DNA from: a virus
Length of the DNA: 42,393 nucleotides
IMG/VR virus record: IMGVR_UViG_3300017719_000032
Coordinates: 1 to 42,393 of that record
Direction: 5' to 3' (one strand)
In this document: positions 32,214-37,908 of the stretch, piece after piece
How the letters are laid out: each line of letters begins with the position of its first letter
Position numbering within the stretch: position 1 is the first letter of the stretch
Translations under genes and position numbers: made by a program
The notes under the pieces: model-generated
Database searches by the model: none
What the model was told of the DNA's origin: nothing
What the model saw: only the letters and a program-made list of their open reading frames with translations

Positions 32214-32666
32214 ATGAAAACAGTCTTAGGTATAATTGTATTAGTAGCAGTGTTTATAGCAGTACCGTTTATAGTTAAAAAAGAGCCAACTTTTACAGGT
32301 AAGCAATATAATAGTGAAAATTTAACATGCAATATATTAGTTCACCCACCTACTTTTCGTGATAAAGAGGGTAACTTAATCACTGGGCATTCGGTAAGGT
32401 ATCATCCTAATGGGGAAGTTTATTCTAAAGCTCAAATGAAAGATGGGGTAATGCATGGACCTTTTATATCTTTCTGGGATAACGGTGATGTACAGATGTC
32501 ACTAGTATGGGATGAAGGAGTCCGTTATAAGAATATGCGTTCTTGGGATCGTGACGGGAAGCGTTTAAAAGGCTCCGGAGAAGAGCAGATGCAACAAATT
32601 TACAAGCTTGACGCAACCCTTAATTCTCAACTAGAGAGTCTCAATTTAGATGAAATTATTAATTAA
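32214..32666 (+). CDS. Membrane-anchored MORN-repeat-like (YwqK-type) protein, 150 aa
   Basis: Residues 3-21 (TVLGIIVLVAVFIAVPFIV) are a membrane anchor or uncleaved signal. The exported part carries YHPNGEVYSKAQMKDGVMHG followed by PFISFWDNGDVQMSLVWDEG, repeats of the 'fyxnGxxxxxxxyxnGxxxGxxxxw' MORN/YwqK type found in bacterial envelope proteins. It has a typical single-TM topology and no enzyme motif. Likely an inner-membrane or periplasmic protein made early, perhaps involved in exclusion of other phages or envelope modification (inference). Confidence 0.65.
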   Translation: MKTVLGIIVLVAVFIAVPFIVKKEPTFTGKQYNSENLTCNILVHPPTFRDKEGNLITGHSVRYHPNGEVYSKAQMKDGVMHGPFISFWDNGDVQMSLVWDEGVRYKNMRSWDRDGKRLKGSGEEQMQQIYKLDATLNSQLESLNLDEIIN

Positions 32667-32681
32667 TACAGTTGCCATCTA

Positions 32682-32699
32682 AAGGAACTACGATATAAT
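32682..32699 (+). promoter_or_regulatory. AAGGAACT promoter for the gene at 32706
   Basis: AAGGAACT (32682-32689), ACGA (4 nt), TATAAT (32694-32699), 6 nt, ATG at 32706. Confidence 0.75.
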
Positions 32700-32705
32700 A
32701 TTAGT

Positions 32706-32897
32706 ATGCCAAGAGCTAAAACATTTCCTAGAAAACCGTTTGTATTCGGTAAGTATATTGTAGAATACAAGGAGGAAGCTAAAAGTCCTGCTAATTTTTT
32801 AAAGGAAGAACTCAATACGGAGGCTGAAGCTGAAGCTGCAGCTGAGCGGCTAAAGGAACTCGGTTATAATAAGGTTGAGGTTAAGAAGATTGGATAA
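32706..32897 (+). CDS. Small basic/charged protein, 63 aa
   Basis: Basic N-terminus (PRAKTFPRKPF), a beta strand VFGKYIVEYKEE, then a helix EAEAEAAAERLKELGYNKVEV that looks like a short alpha/beta unit ('tEaEAexaaerLkelGyxxVxV') seen in small phage proteins that resemble SPOR-like or sporulation-type folds only loosely. No family named. Its stop overlaps the next ATG by one base, so both are co-translated. Confidence 0.55.
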   Translation: MPRAKTFPRKPFVFGKYIVEYKEEAKSPANFLKEELNTEAEAEAAAERLKELGYNKVEVKKIG

Positions 32898-33352
32898 TGA
32901 TTATACTAGAACCATCAGTTGGAGTTAAGAAAAAGACGGGAATCAACTTTGATATATTATCAGATATATTAACGCTTGTATTTGAACGAAACCATAAGCG
33001 TGATTTAAATATCTATGCAAAGGTTCATCTAAGTAGAGTACCAGATACATCTCTATGCGAGGCAATTAGTAATACACATTACTTAATTAAGTTAGATCAA
33101 ACAGCAAAGCAAACTAAGAAGTTTGTATTTAGCTCTCTATTGCATGAGTTGAGGCATTGCTTCCAGAATCATATTTGGAGCTACTGGCCTGACTCAACAA
33201 AGTTTAAGACATATACTGAGTATTTTAGATCTAAAGAAGAGGTTGATGCTCGTAAAGCAGAGAGGCTAACTCGAGAGATTATTAAAATGTATGATATGCA
33301 TTTAGCTTTTAACGAGAAGTTCCGTAAGGTTGGACTAAATAAACTTGGATGA
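32897..33352 (+). CDS. HExxH protein, putative zinc metallopeptidase, 151 aa
   Basis: LLHELRHCFQ at residues 81-90 contains the zinc-binding HExxH (His83, Glu84, His87); the segment YFRSKEEVDARKAERL at 109-124 offers Glu114/Glu115/Asp117 as a third ligand about 30 residues later, as in gluzincins ('HExxHxxxx...ExxAdxxA'). The Asp/Ala-rich second helix resembles the IrrE/ImmA and phage minimal metalloprotease style. The small size leaves only a minimal catalytic core. If active, it may cleave a host regulator or remodel the envelope; the function is not known. Stop overlaps the next gene by 4 nt. Confidence 0.6.
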   Translation: MIILEPSVGVKKKTGINFDILSDILTLVFERNHKRDLNIYAKVHLSRVPDTSLCEAISNTHYLIKLDQTAKQTKKFVFSSLLHELRHCFQNHIWSYWPDSTKFKTYTEYFRSKEEVDARKAERLTREIIKMYDMHLAFNEKFRKVGLNKLG

Positions 33353-33612
33353 AATATATTCATAGAAAAATATTTCCATCTCCTATGAATAAATCTGATG
33401 GCATTTTAACCCAGTTATGGTATAATTACAATAAAGAAACAAGACTAATATCAATAGAAGACTTTACAGTGCATTTTGTAATAGATAATAGAGTAGGTAA
33501 GAATGTTGGAGAGTATATGATCTCTAACGATTCTCTATATACAAAAATGGTAAAGGAAAGTTTTCAAGAGGTAACTCAAATACTAAAAAACGAATATGGA
33601 AGCAACGATTAA
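33349..33612 (+). CDS. Hypothetical protein, 87 aa
   Basis: ATGA overlap with the HExxH gene. Basic N-terminus (MKYIHRKIFPSPMNKSDG), then a strand-rich middle (TRLISIEDFTVHFVIDN) and a helix ESFQEVTQILKNEY. No motif recognised. Followed by an overlapping reading frame at 33596. Confidence 0.55.
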   Translation: MKYIHRKIFPSPMNKSDGILTQLWYNYNKETRLISIEDFTVHFVIDNRVGKNVGEYMISNDSLYTKMVKESFQEVTQILKNEYGSND

Positions 33613-33784
33613 CGCATTTAAATTTATTTTAAACAAGCATCTAGATCTTATCGAAGTTTATGATGATGCTAAAACATCAAGACCTTTTGCAACGATTAAG
33701 GTGGAGCATAGTATTAGTGAAAAGGATTTTCATTTTGAAATATCTGATTGGTATATGAACCATTCTAGTAACAGTGGTTTTTAA
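33596..33784 (+). CDS. Small hypothetical protein, 62 aa
   Basis: Overlaps the previous gene by 17 nt. Helical N-terminus (MEATINAFKFILNKHLDLIE), strands FATIKVEHS and DFHFEISDWYM. No family recognised. It is the last gene before the structured 33791-33880 region. Confidence 0.5.
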   Translation: MEATINAFKFILNKHLDLIEVYDDAKTSRPFATIKVEHSISEKDFHFEISDWYMNHSSNSGF

Positions 33785-33790
33785 ATTTTT

Positions 33791-33880
33791 GTGAGCCTGT
33801 TGGGAGTGATGTATGAACAAAGAACAGTATAGTTTTCGACCTTCTATATTGGTTCACTCACTCTCGACAGGTGAACTCAC
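33791..33880 (+). ncRNA. Candidate structured RNA, 90-nt imperfect hairpin
   Basis: Left arm 33791-33809 (GTGAGCCTGTTGGGAGTGA) pairs with the right arm 33858-33880: 19 base pairs with two G-U pairs and one 4-nt bulge (33872-33875). The 48-nt loop contains a second stem (GAAC-AGTATAG near 33822 with CTATATT-G-GTTC near 33844). It lies in the only gap of about 120 nt in this block, and no poly-T follows, so it is not a terminator. A small 29-codon frame inside it (33813-33902) looks accidental. Function unknown; strand chosen from the neighbouring genes. Confidence 0.5.
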
Positions 33881-33907
33881 TCTACCGAGCAAGACATTAT
33901 AAAACAA

Positions 33908-34087
33908 ATGAACTTTATACAGTTACCGAAGTTTAATACCAATCTTTGCATTGGTGATATGGTTATTATTAACGAGGGTGTTGGTATGATTATTAACATT
34001 AAAGGTACTGAACTAACATTAACTGACAATAGTCTACGTTGGACTATTTACATTAATGACATACAAACATTTGAGAGAGTTACATAA
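33908..34087 (+). CDS. Small SH3/KOW-like protein, 59 aa
   Basis: A 59-codon frame. LCIGDMVIINEGVGMIINIKG at residues 13-33 gives the 'GDxVxixxGxGxIxxIxG' pattern of SH3-barrel/KOW-like small proteins, followed by strands LTLTD, LRWTIYI and the end TFERVT. Such folds bind RNA, DNA or protein. No ribosomal identity. The TAA stop overlaps the AAGGAACT element at 34086. Confidence 0.5.
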   Translation: MNFIQLPKFNTNLCIGDMVIINEGVGMIINIKGTELTLTDNSLRWTIYINDIQTFERVT

Positions 34088-34103
34088 GGAACTTTGATAT
34101 AAT
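34086..34103 (+). promoter_or_regulatory. AAGGAACT promoter for the gene at 34110
   Basis: AAGGAACT (34086-34093), TTGA, TATAAT (34098-34103), 6 nt, ATG at 34110. Overlaps the upstream stop codon. Confidence 0.75.
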
Positions 34104-34109
34104 AAGAGT

Positions 34110-34328
34110 ATGAAGATTAAAGGTGCTGATGACCTCCCTACGAAAAAAGATGTATGGGGTCCTACATTTGCTAAAGGTAAGATTCGAATTGTATGGAGTC
34201 AGACTAGAGGAGGCCTAGCAACATTTGTTTCTGGTAGGATGGAAGGTGAGTTGCATGACAGTGAAGAAGATGCAATTAAATGGTTGAGAGAGGTTGGTGT
34301 GGAAGAGGAAAGAATTAATCTGTTATAA
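34110..34328 (+). CDS. Small hypothetical protein, 72 aa
   Basis: MKIKGADDLP then a beta segment KIRIVWSQTRGGLATFVSGR and a helix SEEDAIKWLREVGVEEERIN. No family recognised, but strand-helix order suggests a compact alpha/beta fold. Behind its own AAGGAACT promoter, and its stop overlaps the next one. Confidence 0.6.
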   Translation: MKIKGADDLPTKKDVWGPTFAKGKIRIVWSQTRGGLATFVSGRMEGELHDSEEDAIKWLREVGVEEERINLL

Positions 34329-34344
34329 GGAACTTAGTTATAAT
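34327..34344 (+). promoter_or_regulatory. AAGGAACT promoter for the gene at 34351
   Basis: AAGGAACT (34327-34334), TAGT, TATAAT (34339-34344), 6 nt, ATG at 34351. The upstream TAA is at 34326-34328. Confidence 0.75.
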
Positions 34345-34350
34345 AAGAGT

Positions 34351-34548
34351 ATGAAAGAGAGAGTTGAGAGTTTAGTTGAGTCAGGTGAGCATGTGTTCTT
34401 AGATATCCGCCCTAGGCGTGATGGTAAGATGTGGTCTGAAGAAGGAGTCATTAAGAGACTTGATGCTAATGGTTGGTTTCAGATTGAGTTTATGGGCTCT
34501 ACTAATGGTTGGCATGTTAATCAGATCGTAAACATTTCTACTGATTAA
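34351..34548 (+). CDS. Small hypothetical protein, 65 aa
   Basis: I start at the ATG at 34351, placed 6 nt after the -10 box; an upstream extension would read through the promoter. Segments GEHVFLDIRPRRDGKMW, GVIKRLDANGWFQIEFM and a final HVNQIVNIS suggest a small all-beta (SH3-like) protein. No family recognised. Confidence 0.6.
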   Translation: MKERVESLVESGEHVFLDIRPRRDGKMWSEEGVIKRLDANGWFQIEFMGSTNGWHVNQIVNISTD

Positions 34549-34551
34549 ATA
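34544..34551 (+). promoter_or_regulatory. Possible late-type box ATTAAATA for the gene at 34557
   Basis: ATTAAATA overlapping the upstream stop, then 5 nt, then ATG at 34557. In a region of early promoters; may be chance. Confidence 0.3.
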
Positions 34552-34556
34552 ACTTC

Positions 34557-34751
34557 ATGAATGCATCTGGAATAACTTTTGAGTTATATCATAAAATTAA
34601 TAATCTAACTGATGAGTGGGTGTTAAAGGCATTCATGAACTCGTTTGTTAATGTAGTTGAGGATATTAAGAAGAAAGATTCTATAGAGATAAATCGAGTA
34701 GTTGATTACCTCTATACACAAATGCTCAATAGTGTTGAGCAAGACAATTAA
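34557..34751 (+). CDS. Small helical hypothetical protein, 64 aa
   Basis: Mostly helical: FELYHKINNLTDEWVLKAFM, FVNVVEDIKKKDSIEINRVV, DYLYTQMLNSVEQ. No family recognised. Its TAA stop overlaps the AAGGAACT element at 34750, so it is immediately followed by the endolysin promoter. Confidence 0.55.
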   Translation: MNASGITFELYHKINNLTDEWVLKAFMNSFVNVVEDIKKKDSIEINRVVDYLYTQMLNSVEQDN

Positions 34752-34767
34752 GGAACTCCGATAGAAT
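34750..34767 (+). promoter_or_regulatory. AAGGAACT promoter for the endolysin
   Basis: AAGGAACT (34750-34757), CCGA, TAGAAT (34762-34767), 6 nt, ATG at 34774. Confidence 0.65.
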
Positions 34768-34773
34768 AATAGT

Positions 34774-35436
34774 ATGATAAAGATGGTTGTTGTAGGAGCT
34801 GCATCGATGGCAGGAGTAGTTCATTATTGTAAACCTGCTGAAGGTGTACAAGGTGCTCCTATTAAGTTAATTGAGGTACCTGTTAAAGTGGTAGAGTATA
34901 TTCAAGTACCTGTTGAGGTACCTAAAATAGTAGAAACATATTATGCTCAACCTATTTTAGTAAAGCCTAACATTGAAGATTACCCATCAGCAGATTATGA
35001 TATAGTTATGATTAGTGGGGTTAAGTTCTTTGAAGGCTTTAAACCTAAACGCTATAAGTGTTGTGCTGGTATACCTACTATTGGATATGGTTGTACTGAT
35101 AAGCGTATTGTATCGAAAGGTAGAATTGATGAGCTAACTGCTAATAGGTTGCTTGTAGATGAACTTACAGATACAAAAGAGAAGGTTAAAGCATATGTTA
35201 AGGTACCTCTTACTGAGAATCAGCTCAATGCTCTTACTTCCTTTGCATTTAATTGTGGGATGACTAACCTTAAGAAGTTAGTTAATGGTCAGGATAGACT
35301 TAACAATGGTAATTATGAAAGTGTAGAGCGCCTTCTACCGATGTATCGTAAGGCAGGTGGTAAGGTACGTGAAGGGTTAGTTAAGAGACGTTCCTGGGAG
35401 CTTGGCCTCTGGAAAGGTGAAACTCAAGTATTCTAA
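34774..35436 (+). CDS. T4-type endolysin (GH24), E-8-C-5-T triad, N-terminal hydrophobic region, 220 aa
   Basis: Muramidase of glycoside hydrolase family 24 that cuts the peptidoglycan glycan chain. The core is FFEGFKPKRYKCCAGIPTIGYGCT: Glu87, Cys96 (8 residues later) and Thr102 (5 later) form the E-8aa-C-5aa-T triad, with Cys where T4 lysozyme has Asp20; some phage endolysins use either residue. Later NQLNALTSFAFNCG and YRKAGGKVREGLVKRRSWE are conserved GH24 segments. The first 20 residues (VVVGAASMAGVV) are weakly hydrophobic and Gly/Ala-rich, like a signal-arrest-release anchor, then a Val/Pro-rich linker follows. Next gene is a small TM protein (holin candidate). Confidence 0.8.
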   Translation: MIKMVVVGAASMAGVVHYCKPAEGVQGAPIKLIEVPVKVVEYIQVPVEVPKIVETYYAQPILVKPNIEDYPSADYDIVMISGVKFFEGFKPKRYKCCAGIPTIGYGCTDKRIVSKGRIDELTANRLLVDELTDTKEKVKAYVKVPLTENQLNALTSFAFNCGMTNLKKLVNGQDRLNNGNYESVERLLPMYRKAGGKVREGLVKRRSWELGLWKGETQVF

Positions 35437-35437
35437 T

Positions 35438-35599
35438 ATGATTAAAAAGGCATGGAGAGTATGGTGTAAGACTATGGGTGAGAAGATATCCACCTCTTCT
35501 ACTGAATCAGATGCAGCAGCTGTTATTCGAACATTTTGGTGGTTGGTTCACATTACAACATGTGGATTTATTATCGCAAATACAATTAGGCACTGGTAG
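35438..35599 (+). CDS. Small single-TM protein next to endolysin (holin candidate), 53 aa
   Basis: Starts at ATG 35438, 1 nt after the endolysin stop. Basic N-terminus (MIKKAWRVWCKTMGEKIS), polar turn, and a hydrophobic helix of about 22 residues (VIRTFWWLVHITTCGFIIAN) ending in TIRHW. This 'KKAWRxW...R...FiiaNTIxxW' layout is one I associate with a small conserved protein of marine myoviruses. A position just after endolysin suggests a holin, antiholin or other lysis-timing membrane protein; function not shown by sequence. Confidence 0.55.
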   Translation: MIKKAWRVWCKTMGEKISTSSTESDAAAVIRTFWWLVHITTCGFIIANTIRHW

Positions 35600-35603
35600 T
35601 CAA

Positions 35604-35621
35604 AAGGAACTCCGATATAAT
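35604..35621 (+). promoter_or_regulatory. AAGGAACT promoter for the DUF932 gene (with leader)
   Basis: AAGGAACT (35604-35611), CCGA, TATAAT (35616-35621); the ATG at 35655 is 33 nt downstream with a purine-rich AAGAGGAAG leader, so this mRNA has an untranslated region. Confidence 0.75.
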
Positions 35622-35654
35622 AAAGAGGAAGAAAGAAACTAAACTAACAATACA

Positions 35655-36488
35655 ATGGGATTTTTTAGAGAAATAAACGGACTTGAAGAAGTTGAGCAAT
35701 TTGAGACAAAGAAAGTATCTATTCAAGATACAAATGGCAGGTCAATTCCTGGTGTATTTTCTTTGCAGCGAACAGATACTAATAAGCATCTCTCTGTAGT
35801 AAAGGAATCTTATCGACCTATTCAGATGGATGAGATGTTTGAGATTATTGATAAGGCATCAACAGAAATTGGTAATATTGAGCACACTGGTTGGGCTGAA
35901 TCAAGAGCTGGTCGCAAGATGGTGCTTCGATCTCGCTTGCTATCTGATATAGATTTAGGAGGTGATATTATTCAACCTCATTTCTATACTGTTATTGATA
36001 ATACGGGTATGGGTTCTAATAAGTCAATTGCTTCTACCCTACGAGTTGCTTGTGATAATGCAATGCATCTTATCGATACGGAAGAGGCTATTGCTAGAAC
36101 TTTAGGAGTTAGGCATGCTTTAACCTTTGATGGGAAGATTGAAGCAATGGTTGACAATATCAGAAGTAACGTTAATACTACTATCAAGTTTGGTGAGGTA
36201 GCTAATAAGTTGCGAATTGAAAAGTTTAGTAGAGAAGATATGGTTAAGTTAACAGGTGAACTTATTCCAGTAACAGATAAGGATTCTACTAAGCGGATTA
36301 ATAAACGTGAGAAGCTGGTTGAATTGTTTACTAATGGACGAGGTAATGTTGGTGAGAGTAAATGGGATGCTCTTAATGCAGTAACAGAGTATGAGACTCA
36401 TACAGGTAAGCAATCTACAGAGAAGTTCTTACGCTCATTCAATTCCAATACTATCTCACAGAGAGCTAGTAAGCTGCTCGTTGCATAA
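35655..36488 (+). CDS. DUF932-family phage protein, 277 aa
   Basis: Matches the DUF932 layout ('phage/plasmid-like protein'): N-terminal NKHLSVVKESYRPIQMDEMF, middle AGRKMVLRSRLL, FYTVIDNTGMGSNKSIAST and a C-terminal WDALNAVTEYETHTGKQSTE. These proteins are widespread in phages and plasmids with no proven enzyme activity. It has a 33-nt leader after the AAGGAACT promoter, unlike its neighbours, which suggests higher or differently controlled translation. Confidence 0.6.
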   Translation: MGFFREINGLEEVEQFETKKVSIQDTNGRSIPGVFSLQRTDTNKHLSVVKESYRPIQMDEMFEIIDKASTEIGNIEHTGWAESRAGRKMVLRSRLLSDIDLGGDIIQPHFYTVIDNTGMGSNKSIASTLRVACDNAMHLIDTEEAIARTLGVRHALTFDGKIEAMVDNIRSNVNTTIKFGEVANKLRIEKFSREDMVKLTGELIPVTDKDSTKRINKREKLVELFTNGRGNVGESKWDALNAVTEYETHTGKQSTEKFLRSFNSNTISQRASKLLVA

Positions 36489-36504
36489 GGAACTCTAATA
36501 TAAT
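36487..36504 (+). promoter_or_regulatory. AAGGAACT promoter for the zinc-ribbon gene
   Basis: AAGGAACT (36487-36494), CTAA, TATAAT (36499-36504), 6 nt, ATG at 36511. Starts in the upstream TAA. Confidence 0.75.
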
Positions 36505-36510
36505 AAGAGT

Positions 36511-36762
36511 ATGAAGATAGTATATTGTGTATGTGGAAGTCTGGTTAGACCATCTCGTGCTGAGTTAGGCTTTACTGACTGTGTGAGATGTGCTCATGAG
36601 AATCCAGTAGAGCCTCCTAAAGGTCGTATGGTATATGACGGTAAGGTAGGTGCTCAGATTGAGATTATGTCTGCTGAGACTTGGAGAGAGAATAAGGATA
36701 GGTTCTGTCCTAAGGGTGCTCGTAGCGCTGTTAAGAACTTCTCTAAGAATATATCTGCTTAA
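36511..36762 (+). CDS. Small zinc-ribbon protein, 83 aa
   Basis: YCVCGS and CVRCA give two cysteine pairs (C6, C8 and C24, C27) spaced about 15 apart, a treble-clef or zinc-ribbon arrangement like DksA/TraR-type or RNA-polymerase-binding phage proteins. The remainder is basic with a conserved GFTDCVRC. A transcription-modulating role is possible; none shown. Behind an AAGGAACT promoter, and its stop overlaps the next promoter. Confidence 0.6.
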   Translation: MKIVYCVCGSLVRPSRAELGFTDCVRCAHENPVEPPKGRMVYDGKVGAQIEIMSAETWRENKDRFCPKGARSAVKNFSKNISA

Positions 36763-36778
36763 GGAACTCCGATATAAT
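36761..36778 (+). promoter_or_regulatory. AAGGAACT promoter for the gene at 36784
   Basis: AAGGAACT (36761-36768), CCGA, TATAAT (36773-36778), 5 nt, ATG at 36784. The upstream TAA is 36760-36762. Confidence 0.75.
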
Positions 36779-36783
36779 TAGTT

Positions 36784-37038
36784 ATGGCAGCACAGAAAAA
36801 GGTTCAAGCTAGACGAATGGCTCAAGGCCATTATATGAAGGATGCATTCTTCTTTATGCAAGACTTGCAAGAGGCTCTAATGGAGTATGAGGTAGAAGAG
36901 TTTACTCAGACTGATGCTCGATATGCTCAGCGTCTTATTGAAGAGCTTGATGAGATGAGACCTTTGATTCAGAAGCTTGCTAATAACTTGGAAGCTAACT
37001 CACCTGCAGATATCATAACTAACTGGAAAGACCTCTAA
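36784..37038 (+). CDS. Small helical protein, 84 aa
   Basis: Basic N-terminus (MAAQKKVQARRMAQG), then amphipathic helices FFFMQDLQEALMEYEVEEFT and ARYAQRLIEELDEMRPLIQK. No family recognised; a coiled-coil binding protein is likely. Its TAA overlaps the ATG of the lipoprotein gene by one base. Confidence 0.55.
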   Translation: MAAQKKVQARRMAQGHYMKDAFFFMQDLQEALMEYEVEEFTQTDARYAQRLIEELDEMRPLIQKLANNLEANSPADIITNWKDL

Positions 37039-37244
37039 TGAAATACGTAATGCTAATACCTGTTTGTATGCTTATTGCCTCATGCGGTAGTTCTCATACA
37101 AAAGAAGAAATCAAAACTGAATACAAAGGTGGATACTATTTGAAAGGTACCGTTTGGGGTGATGATAAGATTAAGGAGATTCATAACAACAGTAACAACA
37201 AAACTTGGAGCAATCTTAAAAAGGAACTCCGATATAATAAATAA
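37038..37244 (+). CDS. Small lipoprotein, 68 aa
   Basis: Signal peptide MKYVMLIPVCMLIASC with lipobox LIAS-C16, so cleavage and lipid attachment at Cys16 are expected, leaving a 53-residue envelope protein. C-terminus NLKKELRYNK is coded by the same bases as the next AAGGAACT promoter (37221-37238). This could be an exclusion (superinfection immunity) or spanin-type lipoprotein; no partner gene was identified. The retained promoter within coding DNA limits its sequence. Confidence 0.6.
   Translation: MKYVMLIPVCMLIASCGSSHTKEEIKTEYKGGYYLKGTVWGDDKIKEIHNNSNNKTWSNLKKELRYNK
37221..37238 (+). promoter_or_regulatory. AAGGAACT promoter for the gene at 37246, inside the lipoprotein gene
   Basis: AAGGAACT (37221-37228), CCGA, TATAAT (37233-37238), 7 nt, ATG at 37246. 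Confidence 0.75.
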
Positions 37245-37245
37245 G

Positions 37246-37515
37246 ATGAGACCAACAAGAGAAGATTTAATTGAAATGGGATACCTTAAACCTGGAGATA
37301 CTCTAGCTAAGGCTCCTAAACGTGAACGTAAGATATTTCTTGATACTGTCGATCTTGAGTATGCTGAACGTCATGGCTTGACTAATCAAGAGATGAAAGA
37401 CTTCAAGAAAGATATGATAATCGAAGAAGAGATCATTCGTGACCATCATATCTTAGCTGCTCAGGATAAGAGCGAGACTTATAACTCACCTCAAGCTCAC
37501 TACTTCGGATGGTAA
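37246..37515 (+). CDS. Small charged protein, 89 aa
   Basis: Start chosen at 37246 (MRPTREDLIEMGYLKPGDTL), 7 nt after the -10 box; a longer frame starting upstream would read through the promoter. Rich in Lys/Glu; helix LEYAERHGLTNQEMKDFKKD. No family recognised. Stop overlaps the next frame by 7 nt. Confidence 0.6.
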   Translation: MRPTREDLIEMGYLKPGDTLAKAPKRERKIFLDTVDLEYAERHGLTNQEMKDFKKDMIIEEEIIRDHHILAAQDKSETYNSPQAHYFGW

Positions 37516-37859
37516 TTAAATCATTTGACTTTAAGACTAAAGTACGAGTAGGGGATTGCGCTCCTTCGTACTCTAGGAGTTGGGAGCTTGATGAGACTGA
37601 TGGAGTTTATACTCTAAAGATGGATGGCTTTGATGATGAGATCTTAGAAGAGAATGATCGAGAGCTATACTACTTCATTACTAAGGGTAAGAAGAAACCT
37701 ATCAAGGTTCTTGAGAGTAGAAGCTTCAAGCAATGGGTTTACGCTCAATGGCAATCAGGAGATGTTTGGGGATATGCCCCGTACCTTAGCAAGTTCAAGA
37801 GAGATATTCTCGTCTTTGGTAATGCTAAATGGACGGAGATAGATGCGTTTGGAGATTGA
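37509..37859 (+). CDS. Hypothetical protein, 116 aa
   Basis: Overlaps the previous stop. Strand-rich N-terminus (FDFKTKVRVGDCAPSYSRSW, GVYTLKMDGFDDEI) and an aromatic C-terminus (QWVYAQWQSGDVWGYAPYLS). No family recognised. Its 3' end precedes the AAGGAACT promoter of the RadA-like gene. Confidence 0.55.
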   Translation: MVIKSFDFKTKVRVGDCAPSYSRSWELDETDGVYTLKMDGFDDEILEENDRELYYFITKGKKKPIKVLESRSFKQWVYAQWQSGDVWGYAPYLSKFKRDILVFGNAKWTEIDAFGD

Positions 37860-37865
37860 CTTCAA

Positions 37866-37883
37866 AAGGAACTCTCTTATAAT
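37866..37883 (+). promoter_or_regulatory. AAGGAACT promoter for the RadA-like operon (with leader)
   Basis: AAGGAACT (37866-37873), CTCT, TATAAT (37878-37883); ATG at 37909 is 25 nt after the box with a purine-rich AGAGAGAGA leader. Confidence 0.75.
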
Positions 37884-37908
37884 TATAGTAGAGAGAGATA
37901 AAACATAA

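Noticed and set aside
33791-33880. tRNA gene
   Set aside because: The arms do not make a 7-bp acceptor stem, and no T-loop GGTTCRANNC or anticodon loop of normal size fits the sequence.
33813-33902. 29-codon open frame inside the hairpin region with a GGGAG-like ribosome-binding site
   Set aside because: No recognisable protein features, and the bases are explained by the strong stem pairing. Too short to support as a gene.
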